A stretch of 64,000 nucleotides of DNA, taken from the NCBI RefSeq assembly GCF_003594875.1, contig NZ_QZEY01000008.1, positions 264,600-328,599 of the forward strand, read 5' to 3'. Below the pieces are notes generated by a model, which made no database searches, was not told the DNA's origin, and saw nothing but the letters and a program-made list of their open reading frames with translations. The position numbers and the translations under genes were made by a program. Origin of the DNA: Bailinhaonella thermotolerans. GTDB taxonomy: Bacteria; Actinomycetota; Actinomycetes; Streptosporangiales; Streptosporangiaceae. This document shows, in pieces, positions 36,496-45,770 of this stretch (positions are counted from its first letter, which is position 1; every line of letters begins with the position of its first letter).

Positions 36496-37861
36496 CCCCG
36501 CCGGACCCCCCGGATCCGGCGGACCGTCGGGTCCGGCGGGTCCACGCCGACCGGTCGAGCGCGAGACCCGCGGCCAGGCAGGCCGCGGGCACCGCGGGCA
36601 TGGCGTAGCGCAGGTCGAAGCCGACGATGAACGGCGGCAGCGCCAGCAGCGCCACCGCCGTGGCCCACGGCAGGAGGATCTCGGCCCGGCGGCGGCTGAT
36701 CACGATCCCGCCCAGGCCGGCGAGCAGCAGCGCCGCCAGCGCCGGCCCGGGCAGGTACCCCCAGCGCTGGTAGGCCCGCAGCCACCCGGCGTACGGCTCG
36801 GCCACCCGGGTCTCGGGCGGCCCGTCGTGGTAGGCGCGGGCGGCCTCGGCGGAGGCGCCGCGCAGGGGACGGGACGCGCTCGGGAACTCGTAGGGGTTGC
36901 CCGGGATGGGCACGGGGTCGCGGCGCGGCCAGCGGAAGACCGGCGCGAGGTCGGCCAGTCCGGCGCGGAGGAAATCGCCGGGCTGGGCGAGGATGGCGCG
37001 GCGGGCGAAGTCCCCGGCCAGGCCGTTGCGGTCGGAGCCCTTCGGCAGGTGGTTGAGCGGCGAGGACGCGTCCCAGATCCAGCGGGCGGGCTTGGGGCGG
37101 GAGCCGGGCGGGGTGCCCGGGCACAGCCGGGCCTCGGCGGGCGGGGGCCGCATCCGGTCGCAGTCGGCGAAGGTGGTCGTCCGCGCGTACAGGAAGATCC
37201 CCTCGGCCTGGGACAGCGCGAACACCCCCCGCTCCACGCGGAACCACGTGAGGTACGCCACCAGCGGGACCGCCGCCGCCAGCGCCCCGGCGAGCACCGG
37301 CCGCCACCCGGCCCGCCGTACCAGCAGCCAGGCCAGGGCCAGGAGCACGAGGGGCAGGGCGACGGTGCGGACGGTCACGGCCGCGCCCAGCATGGCCCCG
37401 GCGGCGACGGCGTCCGCGACGCCCGGCCGGGGAGCGCGGAGCAGCACGGCCACCGCGCCGGTCACGAGGGCCGTGAACAGCGTCTCCGCCATGATCATGT
37501 GTTCCAGCAGGATCTGGAACTCGTCCAGCAGCAGCGGCGTCACGAGCAGCGTGGCCGCCCACCCGGGCAGGGAGCGCCGCAGCAGCGCGTAGACGACGAC
37601 CGCGAGGACCAGGCCCATGAGGTGCTGGAGTACGGCGACCGCGCCCGCGTCGTGGAGCGGTTCGAGCAGCTTGAGCAGGAACGAGTAGCCGACGGTGCGG
37701 TAGGCGGCCGGCTCGGGATCGAGGGCGGCCCGGACATAGGTGAACGAGTCCGCCCAGAACCACAGCGCGGGCGGATATCCGAGCACGGCCAGGGCCCGCA
37801 ACGCCAGCGCCAGCGTGAGCGCGGCGAGCATCGCGCCATGCCCGCCTACCGCCGCGCGCAC
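36440..37861 (-). CDS. Polytopic membrane protein, GT39/GT-C-like
   Basis: A 473-residue membrane protein with about ten hydrophobic segments. Early loops hold WFWADSFTYVRAAL and YRTVGYSFLLKLL, an acidic-aromatic arrangement typical of lipid-linked GT-C glycosyltransferases, and LLEHMIMAETLFTAL follows. A long extracytoplasmic stretch lies between residues about 255 and 360. GTG 37861 is chosen because GGGGGAG precedes it; ATG 37831 would give a start at the first membrane helix. The C-terminus is Arg/Ser/Gly rich and read through DNA that also encodes the end of the GH20 enzyme, so the true stop may have drifted. The acceptor is unknown. Confidence 0.65.
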   Translation of the reverse strand: MRAAVGGHGAMLAALTLALALRALAVLGYPPALWFWADSFTYVRAALDPEPAAYRTVGYSFLLKLLEPLHDAGAVAVLQHLMGLVLAVVVYALLRRSLPGWAATLLVTPLLLDEFQILLEHMIMAETLFTALVTGAVAVLLRAPRPGVADAVAAGAMLGAAVTVRTVALPLVLLALAWLLVRRAGWRPVLAGALAAAVPLVAYLTWFRVERGVFALSQAEGIFLYARTTTFADCDRMRPPPAEARLCPGTPPGSRPKPARWIWDASSPLNHLPKGSDRNGLAGDFARRAILAQPGDFLRAGLADLAPVFRWPRRDPVPIPGNPYEFPSASRPLRGASAEAARAYHDGPPETRVAEPYAGWLRAYQRWGYLPGPALAALLLAGLGGIVISRRRAEILLPWATAVALLALPPFIVGFDLRYAMPAVPAACLAAGLALDRSAWTRRTRRSAGSGGSGGVSSGGWSRRRGSARPGAA

Positions 37862-37908
37862 CCCGGCTCCCCCGGCCACGCCGAGAAGACGGGCCGCCGC
37901 GGTCCCCC

Positions 37909-38001
37909 GGGTCTCTCGGGTCTCTCGGGTCTCTCGGGCCCCTCTGGCCTCTTGGGCCTTTCCTGCCTGCACGTTTACCCAACGTACCCAACGTACCCAG
38001 C
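37909..38001. repeat. 9-bp tandem repeats in a divergent promoter region
   Basis: Three exact copies of GGGTCTCTC (37909-37935) plus degenerate ones to about 37953. Then a separate array of GTACCCAAC units is centred on 37980-38001. Both lie between the divergent membrane-protein and SRPBCC starts. They are in phase with triplets on the minus strand but sit upstream of the chosen start. Confidence 0.65.
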
Positions 38002-38096
38002 GGCCCCGCCGCTCCCGCGGGTTTCGGGCCTGGCCGGGTCCGGCGGCCCGCTCTAGTCTCGGGGCGGGACATCCGCCGCCGTGAGGGAGGCACGTC

Positions 38097-38768
38097 ATGG
38101 CCGAGCAGAAACCCTTCCGCGTCGAGGTGAGCGTGGGCGCGCCGCGAGAGGCGGTGTGGCGGGCGCTGACCGAGCCCGCCGAGATCCGGCGCTGGCACGG
38201 GTGGGAGTACGACGGCCTGGACGAGGAGATCCGCTTCATCTACGTGGACCACGCCAAGCCGAGCCCGCCCGGCGAGATCCTGCTCGACGACGGGGCCCAG
38301 GGACAGAAGATCACCCTCCTCGCCGAGGGGACCGGCACGCTGGTCCGGGTGGCCCGGCCCGGCTCCCTGCCCGACGACGGGGCCTACGACGACATCGAGC
38401 AGGGCTGGGTGTGCTTCCTCCAGCAGCTCCGCCACTACCTGGAGCACCACCCCGGCGAGGACCGCGCCACGCTCCGCCTGGAGGGCCTGGCCGCCCCGGA
38501 CGCCACCCTGGCGGCCGTCCGCGACCGCTTCCCGGGCGAGACCCGGCACTCCGGCCGCTTCCAGCACGACATCGCCACCGCGCGCCCCGGCCGGGGCCTG
38601 CTGGTCTTCACCTCCCACGCGCCGCTCGACTCCTCCGCGCCGGCCCCGGTGACGCTCACGCTGACGGCTCACGGCCCCGGCGAGCGCGAGCTCACCGAGG
38701 CCCGCGAGGACCTCCGGTCCTGGTGGTCCTCGCTCGTGAGCGACCCCCGGACCGTCCCGCCGGGCTAG
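38097..38768 (+). CDS. SRPBCC / AHSA1-type domain protein
   Basis: A 223-residue soluble protein with a START-like fold at the N-terminus: FRVEVSVGAPREAVWRALTE, then PAEIRRWHGWEYDGLDEEIR and GQKITLLAEGTGTLVRVA. AHSA1-like proteins bind hydrophobic ligands or act as co-chaperones or small enzymes. The region after residue 115 (ATLRLEGLAAPDATLAAVRD onward) looks like a second, degenerate unit that may pack on the first. ATG 38097 follows GGGAGGCACGTC. No partner gene indicates a ligand. Confidence 0.78.
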   Translation: MAEQKPFRVEVSVGAPREAVWRALTEPAEIRRWHGWEYDGLDEEIRFIYVDHAKPSPPGEILLDDGAQGQKITLLAEGTGTLVRVARPGSLPDDGAYDDIEQGWVCFLQQLRHYLEHHPGEDRATLRLEGLAAPDATLAAVRDRFPGETRHSGRFQHDIATARPGRGLLVFTSHAPLDSSAPAPVTLTLTAHGPGERELTEAREDLRSWWSSLVSDPRTVPPG

Positions 38769-38824
38769 ACCCCGCGGCGGCGTCCCCCCGCCGGACGCCC
38801 GGGCGCCCGCCGTACGGCTGGGCG

Positions 38825-40036
38825 CTAGGCGCCCGCGAGGGCGGTGGTCGGGGGGAGACGCGCGGCGCGGACCGCCGGGTAGAGGCCGGCGACCAGGCCC
38901 GCCGCCAGCGCCGAGGCCAGGGCCGCGCCGAACGCCCAGAGCGGCAGCACGGCGGGCAGGCCGGTGGCGATCGCGTACCCCGCCCCGACCAGGGCGCCCA
39001 GGAGCACGCCGAGGACGCCGCCGAGCAGGGTGAGCAGCAGGGCCTCCGTGAGGAACTGGATCCTGATCTGCCCCCGCGTGGCGCCGAGGGCGCGCCGGAG
39101 CCCGATCTCGCCCCGCCGTTCCAGCACCGAGACGACCATGGTGTTGGCGACGCCGACCCCGCCGACGAACAGGGCCACCGCGCCCAGCCCCAGGAGGAGG
39201 TCGGTGAACGCCGCCCCGGCCGCCGCCTTGGCCGCGAGGGCGTCGGACGGGCGGCTGACCTCGACCTGGCCGGGGTTCTCCGGGTTCACGGTGCGGGGCA
39301 GCACGGCCCGGACCTCCTCCACCGCCGCGTCAGGGGAGCGTTCGTAGATCGTCGTCGGGTGGCCGTCGAAGCCGAGGTACGCCCTCGCCGCCGGGGCCCC
39401 GACCAGCGCCGACCGCTCGATCTCCGGGGCCAGCGGCATCGGGTCCAGCAGTCCCGCGACCGTGAACCAGCGGTCCCCGAGCCACACCACGCGCCCCGGC
39501 TCCAAGATTCCCAGCCGTTCGGCGGCGACCGAGCCGAGCACGACGACGGGGTACCGCTCGGTCGCGGCGTTCAGCCACGTCCCGGCCCGCACGCTCCCGC
39601 CGAGGGTGCCCAGCAGGTCCCCGGTGACGGCCTGGACCGCGATCCCGCCGGTCTCCGCCTTCGGGATCCGGTCGCTCCGCAGCACCGCGGCCTCGGTGCG
39701 GCCGACGGCGGCGACCGAGGTCACCGGGGCGATCCGGGCGACCATGCGCTCGGCCCCGACCGGCAACCGTGACTCCTCGCCGGTGAACGACCGGGCGGCC
39801 TGGACCCGCAGCAGGTTGGTGCCGAGCGTGTCCAGCCGCCGCAGCAGGTCGGCCCGGGACGACTCGGAGATCGCCACGACCGCGATCATCGTGGCGATGC
39901 CGATCGCGATCCCCAGCGCCGACAGCACCGCCCGCCCCGGCCGCGTCCGCAGCCCGGTCATCCCCAGCCTGGCCAGGTCCGACGCCCGCAACCGCGCGGG
40001 CGTCAGCCGTTCCCCCACCGGCTCTCCGGGCGTCAT
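38825..40036 (-). CDS. ABC transporter permease, MacB/FtsX type
   Basis: A 403-residue permease with the MacB topology: TM1 at about residues 38-58 ([20 protein letters not shown]), a large extracytoplasmic domain (60-270), then three C-terminal membrane helices including [20 protein letters not shown] and the coupling-helix motif [19 protein letters not shown]. MacB-type systems do not form a channel but drive extrusion of peptides, antibiotics or lipoproteins. The start overlaps the ATPase stop by 4 nt. It is last in the four-gene operon. The substrate is unknown. Confidence 0.9.
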   Translation of the reverse strand: MTPGEPVGERLTPARLRASDLARLGMTGLRTRPGRAVLSALGIAIGIATMIAVVAISESSRADLLRRLDTLGTNLLRVQAARSFTGEESRLPVGAERMVARIAPVTSVAAVGRTEAAVLRSDRIPKAETGGIAVQAVTGDLLGTLGGSVRAGTWLNAATERYPVVVLGSVAAERLGILEPGRVVWLGDRWFTVAGLLDPMPLAPEIERSALVGAPAARAYLGFDGHPTTIYERSPDAAVEEVRAVLPRTVNPENPGQVEVSRPSDALAAKAAAGAAFTDLLLGLGAVALFVGGVGVANTMVVSVLERRGEIGLRRALGATRGQIRIQFLTEALLLTLLGGVLGVLLGALVGAGYAIATGLPAVLPLWAFGAALASALAAGLVAGLYPAVRAARLPPTTALAGA

Positions 40037-40803
40037 CGCGCTCCGCCCTCCTCCGCGGACACGGGCGGGGCAACCGGCGGGGTCACGGGCGCGGTCACCG
40101 GCGGCGGCCCGGCGGGCGGCGGCTCGCCGGGGGCCGGGTCCGCGCCGATGAGCCGCCCGTCGCGTACGGCGGCGCGGCGGCCGAAGCGGGCGGCGACCTC
40201 GGGGTCGTGGGTGATGACGACGAGCGTGGTCCCCTGCTCGTTCAGCCGGGTGAGGATCTCCACGACCACCTCCCCCGCGACCGAGTCGAGGTTGCCCGTG
40301 GGCTCGTCCGCGAGCAGGATCGGCGGGTTCCCGACCACCGCGCGGGCGATCGCGACGCGCTGACGCTCCCCACCGGAGAGCTGGTCGGGCCGGTGCCCCA
40401 GGCGGTGCGCGAGGCCCACCCGCTCCAGCGCCTCGGCCGCGCGGTTCCGGCGCTCCCCGCGCGGGGCGCCGCCGTACAGCAGCCCCTCGGCGACGTTCTC
40501 CAGCGCCGACAGGCCCGGGGCCAGGTGGAACCGCTGGAACACGAACCCGATGCTCCGCGCCCGCAGCGCCGACATGCCCCGGTCGGACAGGGTCCCGACG
40601 TCGTGCCCGGCGATGGTGACCGTGCCCGAGGTGGGCCGGTCCAGCGTGCCGACGATCTGGAGCAGCGTGGACTTGCCGGACCCGGACGGCCCGACGACGG
40701 CCAGCGACTCGCCCCGCTCCACGGTCAGGTCCACGCCGCGCAGGGCCGTGACGTTCCCCGGATAGACCTTGGTGACCCGGGACAACGAGATGACGGGGCT
40801 CAT
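40033..40803 (-). CDS. ABC transporter ATP-binding protein (MacB/LolD type)
   Basis: A 256-residue nucleotide-binding subunit. Walker A is GPSGSGKST, the Q-loop is FVFQRFHL, the signature is LSGGERQR, Walker B is [12 protein letters not shown] and the switch histidine is in [15 protein letters not shown] and the FQRFHLAP region are typical of the MacB/LolD group. A Pro-rich tail of about 30 residues is added at the C-terminus. It overlaps the adaptor gene upstream (ATGA, 40800-40803) and the permease downstream by 4 nt, which implies tight translational coupling and stoichiometric assembly. Confidence 0.93.
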   Translation of the reverse strand: MSPVISLSRVTKVYPGNVTALRGVDLTVERGESLAVVGPSGSGKSTLLQIVGTLDRPTSGTVTIAGHDVGTLSDRGMSALRARSIGFVFQRFHLAPGLSALENVAEGLLYGGAPRGERRNRAAEALERVGLAHRLGHRPDQLSGGERQRVAIARAVVGNPPILLADEPTGNLDSVAGEVVVEILTRLNEQGTTLVVITHDPEVAARFGRRAAVRDGRLIGADPAPGEPPPAGPPPVTAPVTPPVAPPVSAEEGGAR

Positions 40804-41849
40804 CGCGCCGGCACCCCCGCCTGCGCTCCCTCGGTCACGCCGGGCCCGCTGACCTCGACCCGGCCCCCGCCGTACGCGCCGGGGGTGACGGGGACGACGC
40901 GGCGCCCGCCGGGACCGTGCAACTCGACGCCGTAGCCGCCCTCGCGCAGCGCGAGCAGCGCCTCCACCGGCACGGACAGCACGCCGCGCCGCAGCCTGAT
41001 GCTGAACCCCACGACCACCGGGGCCTGGTCGAAGCCCCCGGCCAGGCGCGCCGGGACGTCGATCTCCACCCGCACGACCAGGGCGTTCTCCTTGGCGGTG
41101 GACCGTACGGCGACGCGGCCCACGCGGGCGACCTCGCCGGCGACGCTCCGCCCGCCGGGCAGCTCCACGTTCACGCGCGCCCCCTTCCTCGCGACCTCCC
41201 GGCGGCTCACGTCCAGCTCGACGGTCACCGTGCGCCGGGTGCCGGTGACGGTGAGCGCCGCCGCCCCCGCCGAGACCTTCTCGCCCACCGCGAGGCGGGC
41301 GCGTGCCAGCCGTACCGGACCGGGCAGGAAGACGACCTGGGCCGCCGTCACCTCGCCGGTGCGGGGCAGGCCGGCCGCCTTCTGCCAGCGGCGTACGGCT
41401 CGCGCCGTGCCGAGGGAGAAGTGCCGGTCCACGGTCAGGCCGTCGCCGTGGCCGAGGGCGCGGAGGTTGCGTTCGAGCTGGCGGACGTCCGGGCCGTCCT
41501 TCACCCCGTGCCGCAGGTCCCGGTAGAGCGGGAGCGTGCCGTACATCAGCACGACGGGCTCGCGGTCCACCCGGTACAGCGCCTTGCCGCGCCGGATCAG
41601 CGTGCCCTCGGCGGGGACGGAGGTGACCACTCCGGCGCGGCCGGCGGCCAGGTCGCGCCGGTCGGCGTAGCCGAGGGTCCCGCCGGCCGTGACCGTGTCC
41701 ACCAGGTCCCCGCGCGTGATGGGGACGGTCGCCCCCGCCGGGGCGGACGCGGGGGCCGCGGCGGTCGGCGTCGTCGCCGAGAGCCGCCACACGGTCACCC
41801 CCGCGCCCAGCACGACGAGCGCGGCGACGGCGAGGAGGATCCTCCTCAC
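40800..41849 (-). CDS. Membrane-fusion-type adaptor with peptidoglycan-binding domain
   Basis: A 349-residue protein with one N-terminal membrane anchor ([20 protein letters not shown]). A lipoyl/barrel-like half-motif ([21 protein letters not shown]) leads into a PG_binding_1-like domain ([20 protein letters not shown] then [19 protein letters not shown]). A beta-barrel region ([20 protein letters not shown]) follows. This replacement of the coiled-coil hairpin by a peptidoglycan-binding domain is known in Gram-positive MacB-type adaptors. GTG 41849 overlaps the lipoprotein stop by 4 nt. It should connect the ABC pump to the cell wall. Confidence 0.85.
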   Translation of the reverse strand: MRRILLAVAALVVLGAGVTVWRLSATTPTAAAPASAPAGATVPITRGDLVDTVTAGGTLGYADRRDLAAGRAGVVTSVPAEGTLIRRGKALYRVDREPVVLMYGTLPLYRDLRHGVKDGPDVRQLERNLRALGHGDGLTVDRHFSLGTARAVRRWQKAAGLPRTGEVTAAQVVFLPGPVRLARARLAVGEKVSAGAAALTVTGTRRTVTVELDVSRREVARKGARVNVELPGGRSVAGEVARVGRVAVRSTAKENALVVRVEIDVPARLAGGFDQAPVVVGFSIRLRRGVLSVPVEALLALREGGYGVELHGPGGRRVVPVTPGAYGGGRVEVSGPGVTEGAQAGVPAR

Positions 41850-42337
41850 TTCCCCGCCCTGAAGGGCGAGCACGCCTTCTCGGCCGCGTCGTGCTCGGCC
41901 TCGGAGGCGGCGCCGAACCGGATCTCGCCGTTGCTGGGGTCGGGACCCTTCACCTCGATGCCCCGCTTGCGGTAGCACTCGGCGTACTTCGTGAGCCGGT
42001 CGAGCTCGGCGGCGTCCGGCGGCGGGGCGGCCTCCCGCCCGGCCTCCATCTCCTTCATGCAGGCCTTCATCGCCTTCTCGTACCGGACGCGCACGGCCTC
42101 GTCCGGGGGCGGCGTGGAGTACTTGCCCTGGTCGGGCGAGCCGGGGTCGGGGTAGTCGGCGACGCCCTCCCGCCGCATGCACTTGGCGTGGGCGAGCATC
42201 GGGTCGTCCCCGGAGCCCTTCGCGGCCGGGGACGCCGGCGTCTTCGTCCCGCCCGCGCTCGCGACCTCGGAGGCGGGCGCGGTGCCGCCGCAGGCGGACA
42301 CGAGCAGCAGGGCGGCGAGGGCGATCCTCAGTTTCAT
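41846..42337 (-). CDS. Small secreted lipoprotein of the MacB-type operon
   Basis: 163 residues from ATG 42337 (GAAGAAGG upstream). The signal peptide KLRIALAALLLVSACGG ends with a lipobox (LVSAC), so it should be anchored outside the membrane. The mature protein is charged, with four conserved-looking cysteines (KCMRREGV, ACMKEMEAG, CYRKRGIEV, ACSPFRAG), which could form two disulfides. The repeating C-M/Y-R pattern suggests an internal duplication. It is first of four overlapping genes and may bind the transported substrate. I know no named function for it. Confidence 0.82.
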   Translation of the reverse strand: MKLRIALAALLLVSACGGTAPASEVASAGGTKTPASPAAKGSGDDPMLAHAKCMRREGVADYPDPGSPDQGKYSTPPPDEAVRVRYEKAMKACMKEMEAGREAAPPPDAAELDRLTKYAECYRKRGIEVKGPDPSNGEIRFGAASEAEHDAAEKACSPFRAGK

Positions 42338-42575
42338 GCGGGCCTTCTTCCACAGGATGTGAACTTCGGTACGGCTCCGCCGGGCGGCGGGCCGGTGGGC
42401 CGGGCGCGCCGTTCGCGGGCACGCCGGACAGAGCTCACGGCGGGACTCCACCGGAGCGGCGGATCAGCGGTTCAGCGGGTCGGAGATCGGAAAGGGGCGG
42501 AGATCGGAAAAGGGGGCGGCGGGCGGACCCGGTCAGGTCAGACCGGACCAGGCCAGGTCGGCAGGGTCGGCAGGG

Positions 42576-43694
42576 TCAGCAGGGGATCTTCATGCGGGAG
42601 GCGCCGGGAGCGGGTTTCGGCACCCGATCGACGACCTCGATGGACAGTTGCGCCTCGGAGACCAGCGTCAGGCCCGCCGGCCGGACGAAGGAGGGGCCGC
42701 CGATCTCGATCGTGTGCTCCCGCGTGCTCGTCAGGCGCTGGCCGAGGTACCGGTACGTCTCCCGGTCGAAGATCATTTCGCTGCGGACGCCGTCCTCCTC
42801 CTCCATCGCGACGCCGATCCCGCGCCGGCCCGCCGCGTCCGCGGTGTCGGGCACGACGGTGACGCCGTCGATCCCCGCCGCGACCGTGAACAGCGCGCTG
42901 CGCAGGCTGGGCCGCAGGTTGTCGCCGGCCAGGGCGGTGACCTGTCTCCACAGCCGCACCGCGTCGGGCCGCCCGGCCATCCCGCCCTTGGCGCTGACCG
43001 CGAGCAGGCGTTCGCGCAGCCGTACCGGATCGGCCGGCCACTCACCCGCGCGCTCGCGCCACAGCTCGGGCGGGGTGCCGGTGGTGCAGGCGTCGTACAC
43101 GATGTCCGAGGTCCTGTCCTTCGTCCTCCACGCCTCGGGGGGCAGGGGGTGGCCGGGAAGGGGTTCGGGGGCGTTCTCCACCTCACGCCGCAGCAGGACG
43201 CCGGAACCGCCGGCGGGCAGCCACTCCTGGATCCGGCCGCCGCCGATCCAGGCGACGGTCTTCTTCCCGGTGTGCGCGTAGACGGTGTACTTCTCCAGGC
43301 TGACGGTGTGGACGTACTGCCCGGGCTTCGGCGTCAGCTCCGGCTCGGCGGCGGCGGCCGCCGCGGCCCGCGCGAGCAGGTCGCGGGCCCCCGGCCGCGT
43401 CCCCGGGGCGCCGCCGACCACCACGGGCCCGGCCGTCAGGGCCGCCGCCAGCGCCCCCGCGACCGCCAGCCGCGCCCCCATCCGGCGCCGCCGCGCCACG
43501 CCGTACGGCGCGCGGCCGGGCAGGAGTCGGGCGCGGCCCGGGCCGTACCGCGTGAGCAGGGCGGACAGGCGGGAGCGCGGGCGCGACTCGGCCTCGGCGG
43601 CGCGGAGGAGGCCGGCGCGGGCGCGGGACAGCGCGTCCTCGCCGGGCTCGGGGACGCCGGACCAGAGGCGGCGCACCCGCTCCAGCTCATCCAT
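42576..43694 (-). CDS. CU044_5270 family protein (putative anti-sigma or sigma-linked membrane protein)
   Basis: A 372-residue protein. The N-terminal 70 residues (MDELERVRRLWSGVPEPGED and so on) are cytoplasmic, one membrane helix lies at about residues 72-95 (RLAVAGALAAALTAGPVVVG), and the rest is extracytoplasmic. Family signatures include YVHTVSLEKYTVY, WLPAGGSGVLLRRE and the C-terminal GLTLVSEAQLSIEVVDRVP. Such proteins always follow ECF sigma genes in actinomycetes, as here (8-nt overlap with the sigma gene), and probably modulate the sigma factor; this is inference from context. The N-terminus lacks an obvious zinc-binding anti-sigma motif. Confidence 0.83.
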   Translation of the reverse strand: MDELERVRRLWSGVPEPGEDALSRARAGLLRAAEAESRPRSRLSALLTRYGPGRARLLPGRAPYGVARRRRMGARLAVAGALAAALTAGPVVVGGAPGTRPGARDLLARAAAAAAAEPELTPKPGQYVHTVSLEKYTVYAHTGKKTVAWIGGGRIQEWLPAGGSGVLLRREVENAPEPLPGHPLPPEAWRTKDRTSDIVYDACTTGTPPELWRERAGEWPADPVRLRERLLAVSAKGGMAGRPDAVRLWRQVTALAGDNLRPSLRSALFTVAAGIDGVTVVPDTADAAGRRGIGVAMEEEDGVRSEMIFDRETYRYLGQRLTSTREHTIEIGGPSFVRPAGLTLVSEAQLSIEVVDRVPKPAPGASRMKIPC

Positions 43695-44259
43695 GACGGT
43701 CCTCCAGCTCCTCGCGGATCTTCTTGCGGGCGCGGTTGAGCCGGGAGCGCACGGTCCCCACGGGGATGCCGAGCGCGGCCGCGGTCTCCTCGTACGACAG
43801 CTCCGCCCACGCCGTCAGCAGCAGCACGTCCCGGTCCCCCGCCCTGAGCCGCAGCAGCGCGGCGGCCAGCGGCCGGTTGACCGCCAGGGTGTCCGCCTGG
43901 TGCTCGACGAGTCCGCCGGACACCTCCGCCGGGTGCACGCCGCTGCGGACGTACGCCCGGTACAGCGAGACCTCGTCGCGCCGGCGCTTGCCGATCACGT
44001 TCGAGGCGATGCCGTACAGCCAGGGCCGCGCGTCCGCCCGCTCCAGGTCGTAGCGGTGCCGGTGCTGGAACGCGGCGAGGAACGTCTCGGACACCACGTC
44101 CTCGCCCGCGTCGGGACCGAGCCGCCGTACGGCGTAGCGGTGCACCGCGGGCGCGTACCGGTCGAACAGCTCGGCGAAGACCTCGGGCTCGGTCAGGGAG
44201 CGCCGGATCAGCGTGGCGTCGTCGGCCGCGGGCGGCGCGGGGACGCACACAGCGGTCAT
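43687..44259 (-). CDS. RNA polymerase sigma factor, ECF type
   Basis: 190 residues from ATG 44259 (AAGGAG upstream). Region 2 is FAELFDRYAPAVHRYAVRRL and GEDVVSETFLAAFQ, with the RPWLYGIASNVIGKRRR 2.4-like helix. Region 4 is LTAWAELSYEETAAALGIPV then GTVRSRLNRARKKIREEL. It is followed by a CU044_5270-type gene with an 8-nt overlap. About 80 nt upstream lies GGTTC-AC-GAACC (44340-44351), a possible operator. A shared direction with the MacB-type operon 238 nt beyond its partner suggests that operon may be a target. Confidence 0.92.
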   Translation of the reverse strand: MTAVCVPAPPAADDATLIRRSLTEPEVFAELFDRYAPAVHRYAVRRLGPDAGEDVVSETFLAAFQHRHRYDLERADARPWLYGIASNVIGKRRRDEVSLYRAYVRSGVHPAEVSGGLVEHQADTLAVNRPLAAALLRLRAGDRDVLLLTAWAELSYEETAAALGIPVGTVRSRLNRARKKIREELEDRHG

Positions 44260-44375
44260 TCGGTGATCGCTCCTTCGGGTGAGCGGGGCGCGGTCTCGCG
44301 TTCCGCCGGACACCTGTGATTACCGCCGCGGCCGGAAAAGGTTCACGAACCACCCGAAAAGATCCCGGGAACGAC

Positions 44376-44408
44376 GACGCCCCCGCGGTGAGCTGCCGCG
44401 GGGGCGTC
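44376..44408. terminator. Terminator after the PPOX gene
   Basis: GACGCCCCCGCGG (44376-44388) pairs perfectly with CCGCGGGGGCGTC (44396-44408), a 13-bp stem with a 7-nt loop. It begins 14 nt after the minus-strand PPOX stop, and it also separates that gene from the sigma promoter. Confidence 0.8.
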
Positions 44409-44422
44409 CGGAGGAGGAGGCG

Positions 44423-45049
44423 TCAGGAGGCGTAGAGACGGTCGGCGTAGCTCGGCCCGTAGTAGGCGGTCAGCTCCTCCAGGGACTCCTCGGCGTGCTG
44501 CACCGCCTTGACGATCTCCGGCATGCCGGGAACGGCCGCGGGGTTCCAGGTCTCGCTCTTCCACAGGGAGGAGCGCATGAACGCCTTCGCGCAGTGGTGG
44601 AAGATCGTGTCGATCTCGACGATCAGGGCGAGGCGCGGCCGGTGGCCCTTGACGATCATGTCGTCGAAGAACGGGGCCTCGCGCACGAGCGTCGCGCGGC
44701 CGTTGATCCGCAGGGTGTCGGGACGGCCCGGGATCACGAAGAGCAGCCCCACGTGCGGGTTCTCAAGGATGTTGCGGAAACCGTCCGCGCGGCGGTTGCC
44801 CGGCCGGTCCGGGATCGCGATCGTGGTGTCGTCCAGGACGTGGACGAACCCGGCGGGGTCCCCCTTCGGCGAGACGTCGCAGTCGCCCTCCGCGCCCGCC
44901 GTGGCGATCAGGCAGAACGGCGAGGCCGCCAGCCACATCCGGTCCAGCTCGTGCAGCCGCTTGCGCTCCTTGGCGATGGCGCGCGGCATCGGCTCCCCGA
45001 GCAGTTCGCGCAGCTCAGCCGCCGACCCGACCTTCACAACCCCGTCCAT
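44423..45049 (-). CDS. Pyridoxamine 5'-phosphate oxidase-family FMN-binding protein
   Basis: 208 residues from ATG 45049 (AGAAGGGG upstream). The split-barrel flavin-binding region includes ASPFCLIATAGAEGDCDVSP, GDPAGFVHVLDDTTIAIPDR and NRRADGFRNILENPHVGLLF. The C-terminal KAFMRSSLWKSETWNPAA matches the MSMEG_1061/DR_2398-type PPOX group rather than true PdxH. Members bind FMN and probably reduce or oxidise small compounds; the substrate is unknown. It ends before the hairpin at 44376. Confidence 0.85.
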   Translation of the reverse strand: MDGVVKVGSAAELRELLGEPMPRAIAKERKRLHELDRMWLAASPFCLIATAGAEGDCDVSPKGDPAGFVHVLDDTTIAIPDRPGNRRADGFRNILENPHVGLLFVIPGRPDTLRINGRATLVREAPFFDDMIVKGHRPRLALIVEIDTIFHHCAKAFMRSSLWKSETWNPAAVPGMPEIVKAVQHAEESLEELTAYYGPSYADRLYAS

Positions 45050-45101
45050 GTATGCCCCTTCTGTCACATATGCCCGGAGTCCGAGGATAGATCAGCGGCC
45101 T

Positions 45102-45770
45102 CTACCCGGCCGGGGTCCGGGGGGCGATCAGGCCGGACTCGTAGGCGTGGATGACGAGCTGGGCCCGGTCGCGGGCGTTCAGCTTGGTCATGGCCCGGCT
45201 GACGTGGGTCTTGGCGGTGAGCGGGCTGATCACCATCTTCGCCGCGATCTCCTCGTTGGTCAGGCCCCGCGCCACCAGGGCCACCACCTCGCGCTCGCGG
45301 TTGGTCAGCACCTCCAGCGCGTCCGCCGACACCGTGCCCGGCGGGCGGGAGACGAACTCGCCGATCAGCTTGCGCGTGATCGCCGGGGACAGCAGCGCGT
45401 CGCCTCGGGCGGCCAGCCGTACGGCCTGGAGCAGGTCCTCCGGCTCGGTGTCCTTGAGCACGAACCCCGTCGCGCCCGCCCGCAGCGCGTTGAAGACGTA
45501 CTCGTCCAGCCCGTAGTTGGTCACGATGACCACGCGCACCCCGGCCAGCGCCGGCTCGGCCGCGATCCGGCGCGTCGCCTCGATCCCGTCCATCACCGGC
45601 ATCTGCACGTCCACCAGCGCCACGTCCGGCACCAGCGCGCGGGCCATCTCGACGCCGCGCGCCCCGTCCCCGGCCTCCCCCACGACCTCGATGTCGTCCT
45701 CGGCCGACAGCAGCGCGCGGAACCCGGCGCGCATCAGTGCCTGGTCGTCCACCAGCAGCACCCGGATCAC
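45102..45770 (-). CDS. LuxR/NarL-type response regulator
   Basis: A 222-residue two-component regulator. The receiver domain has acidic Asp8-Asp9, the phospho-acceptor Asp54 (VALVDVQMPVMDG) and Lys106 in FVLKDTEP. The C-terminal NarL-type helix-turn-helix is LTNREREVVALVARGLTNEE then TAKTHVSRAMTKLNARDR. GTG 45770 overlaps the histidine kinase stop by 4 nt, so the pair is coupled. Target genes are unknown; such pairs often control adjacent transporters or their own gene. Confidence 0.95.
   Translation of the reverse strand: MIRVLLVDDQALMRAGFRALLSAEDDIEVVGEAGDGARGVEMARALVPDVALVDVQMPVMDGIEATRRIAAEPALAGVRVVIVTNYGLDEYVFNALRAGATGFVLKDTEPEDLLQAVRLAARGDALLSPAITRKLIGEFVSRPPGTVSADALEVLTNREREVVALVARGLTNEEIAAKMVISPLTAKTHVSRAMTKLNARDRAQLVIHAYESGLIAPRTPAG

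Noticed and set aside
42576..43694. Classical zinc-binding anti-sigma factor
   Set aside because: The protein after the ECF sigma gene lacks the HxxxCxxC motif in its cytoplasmic part; it was assigned to the CU044_5270 group instead.
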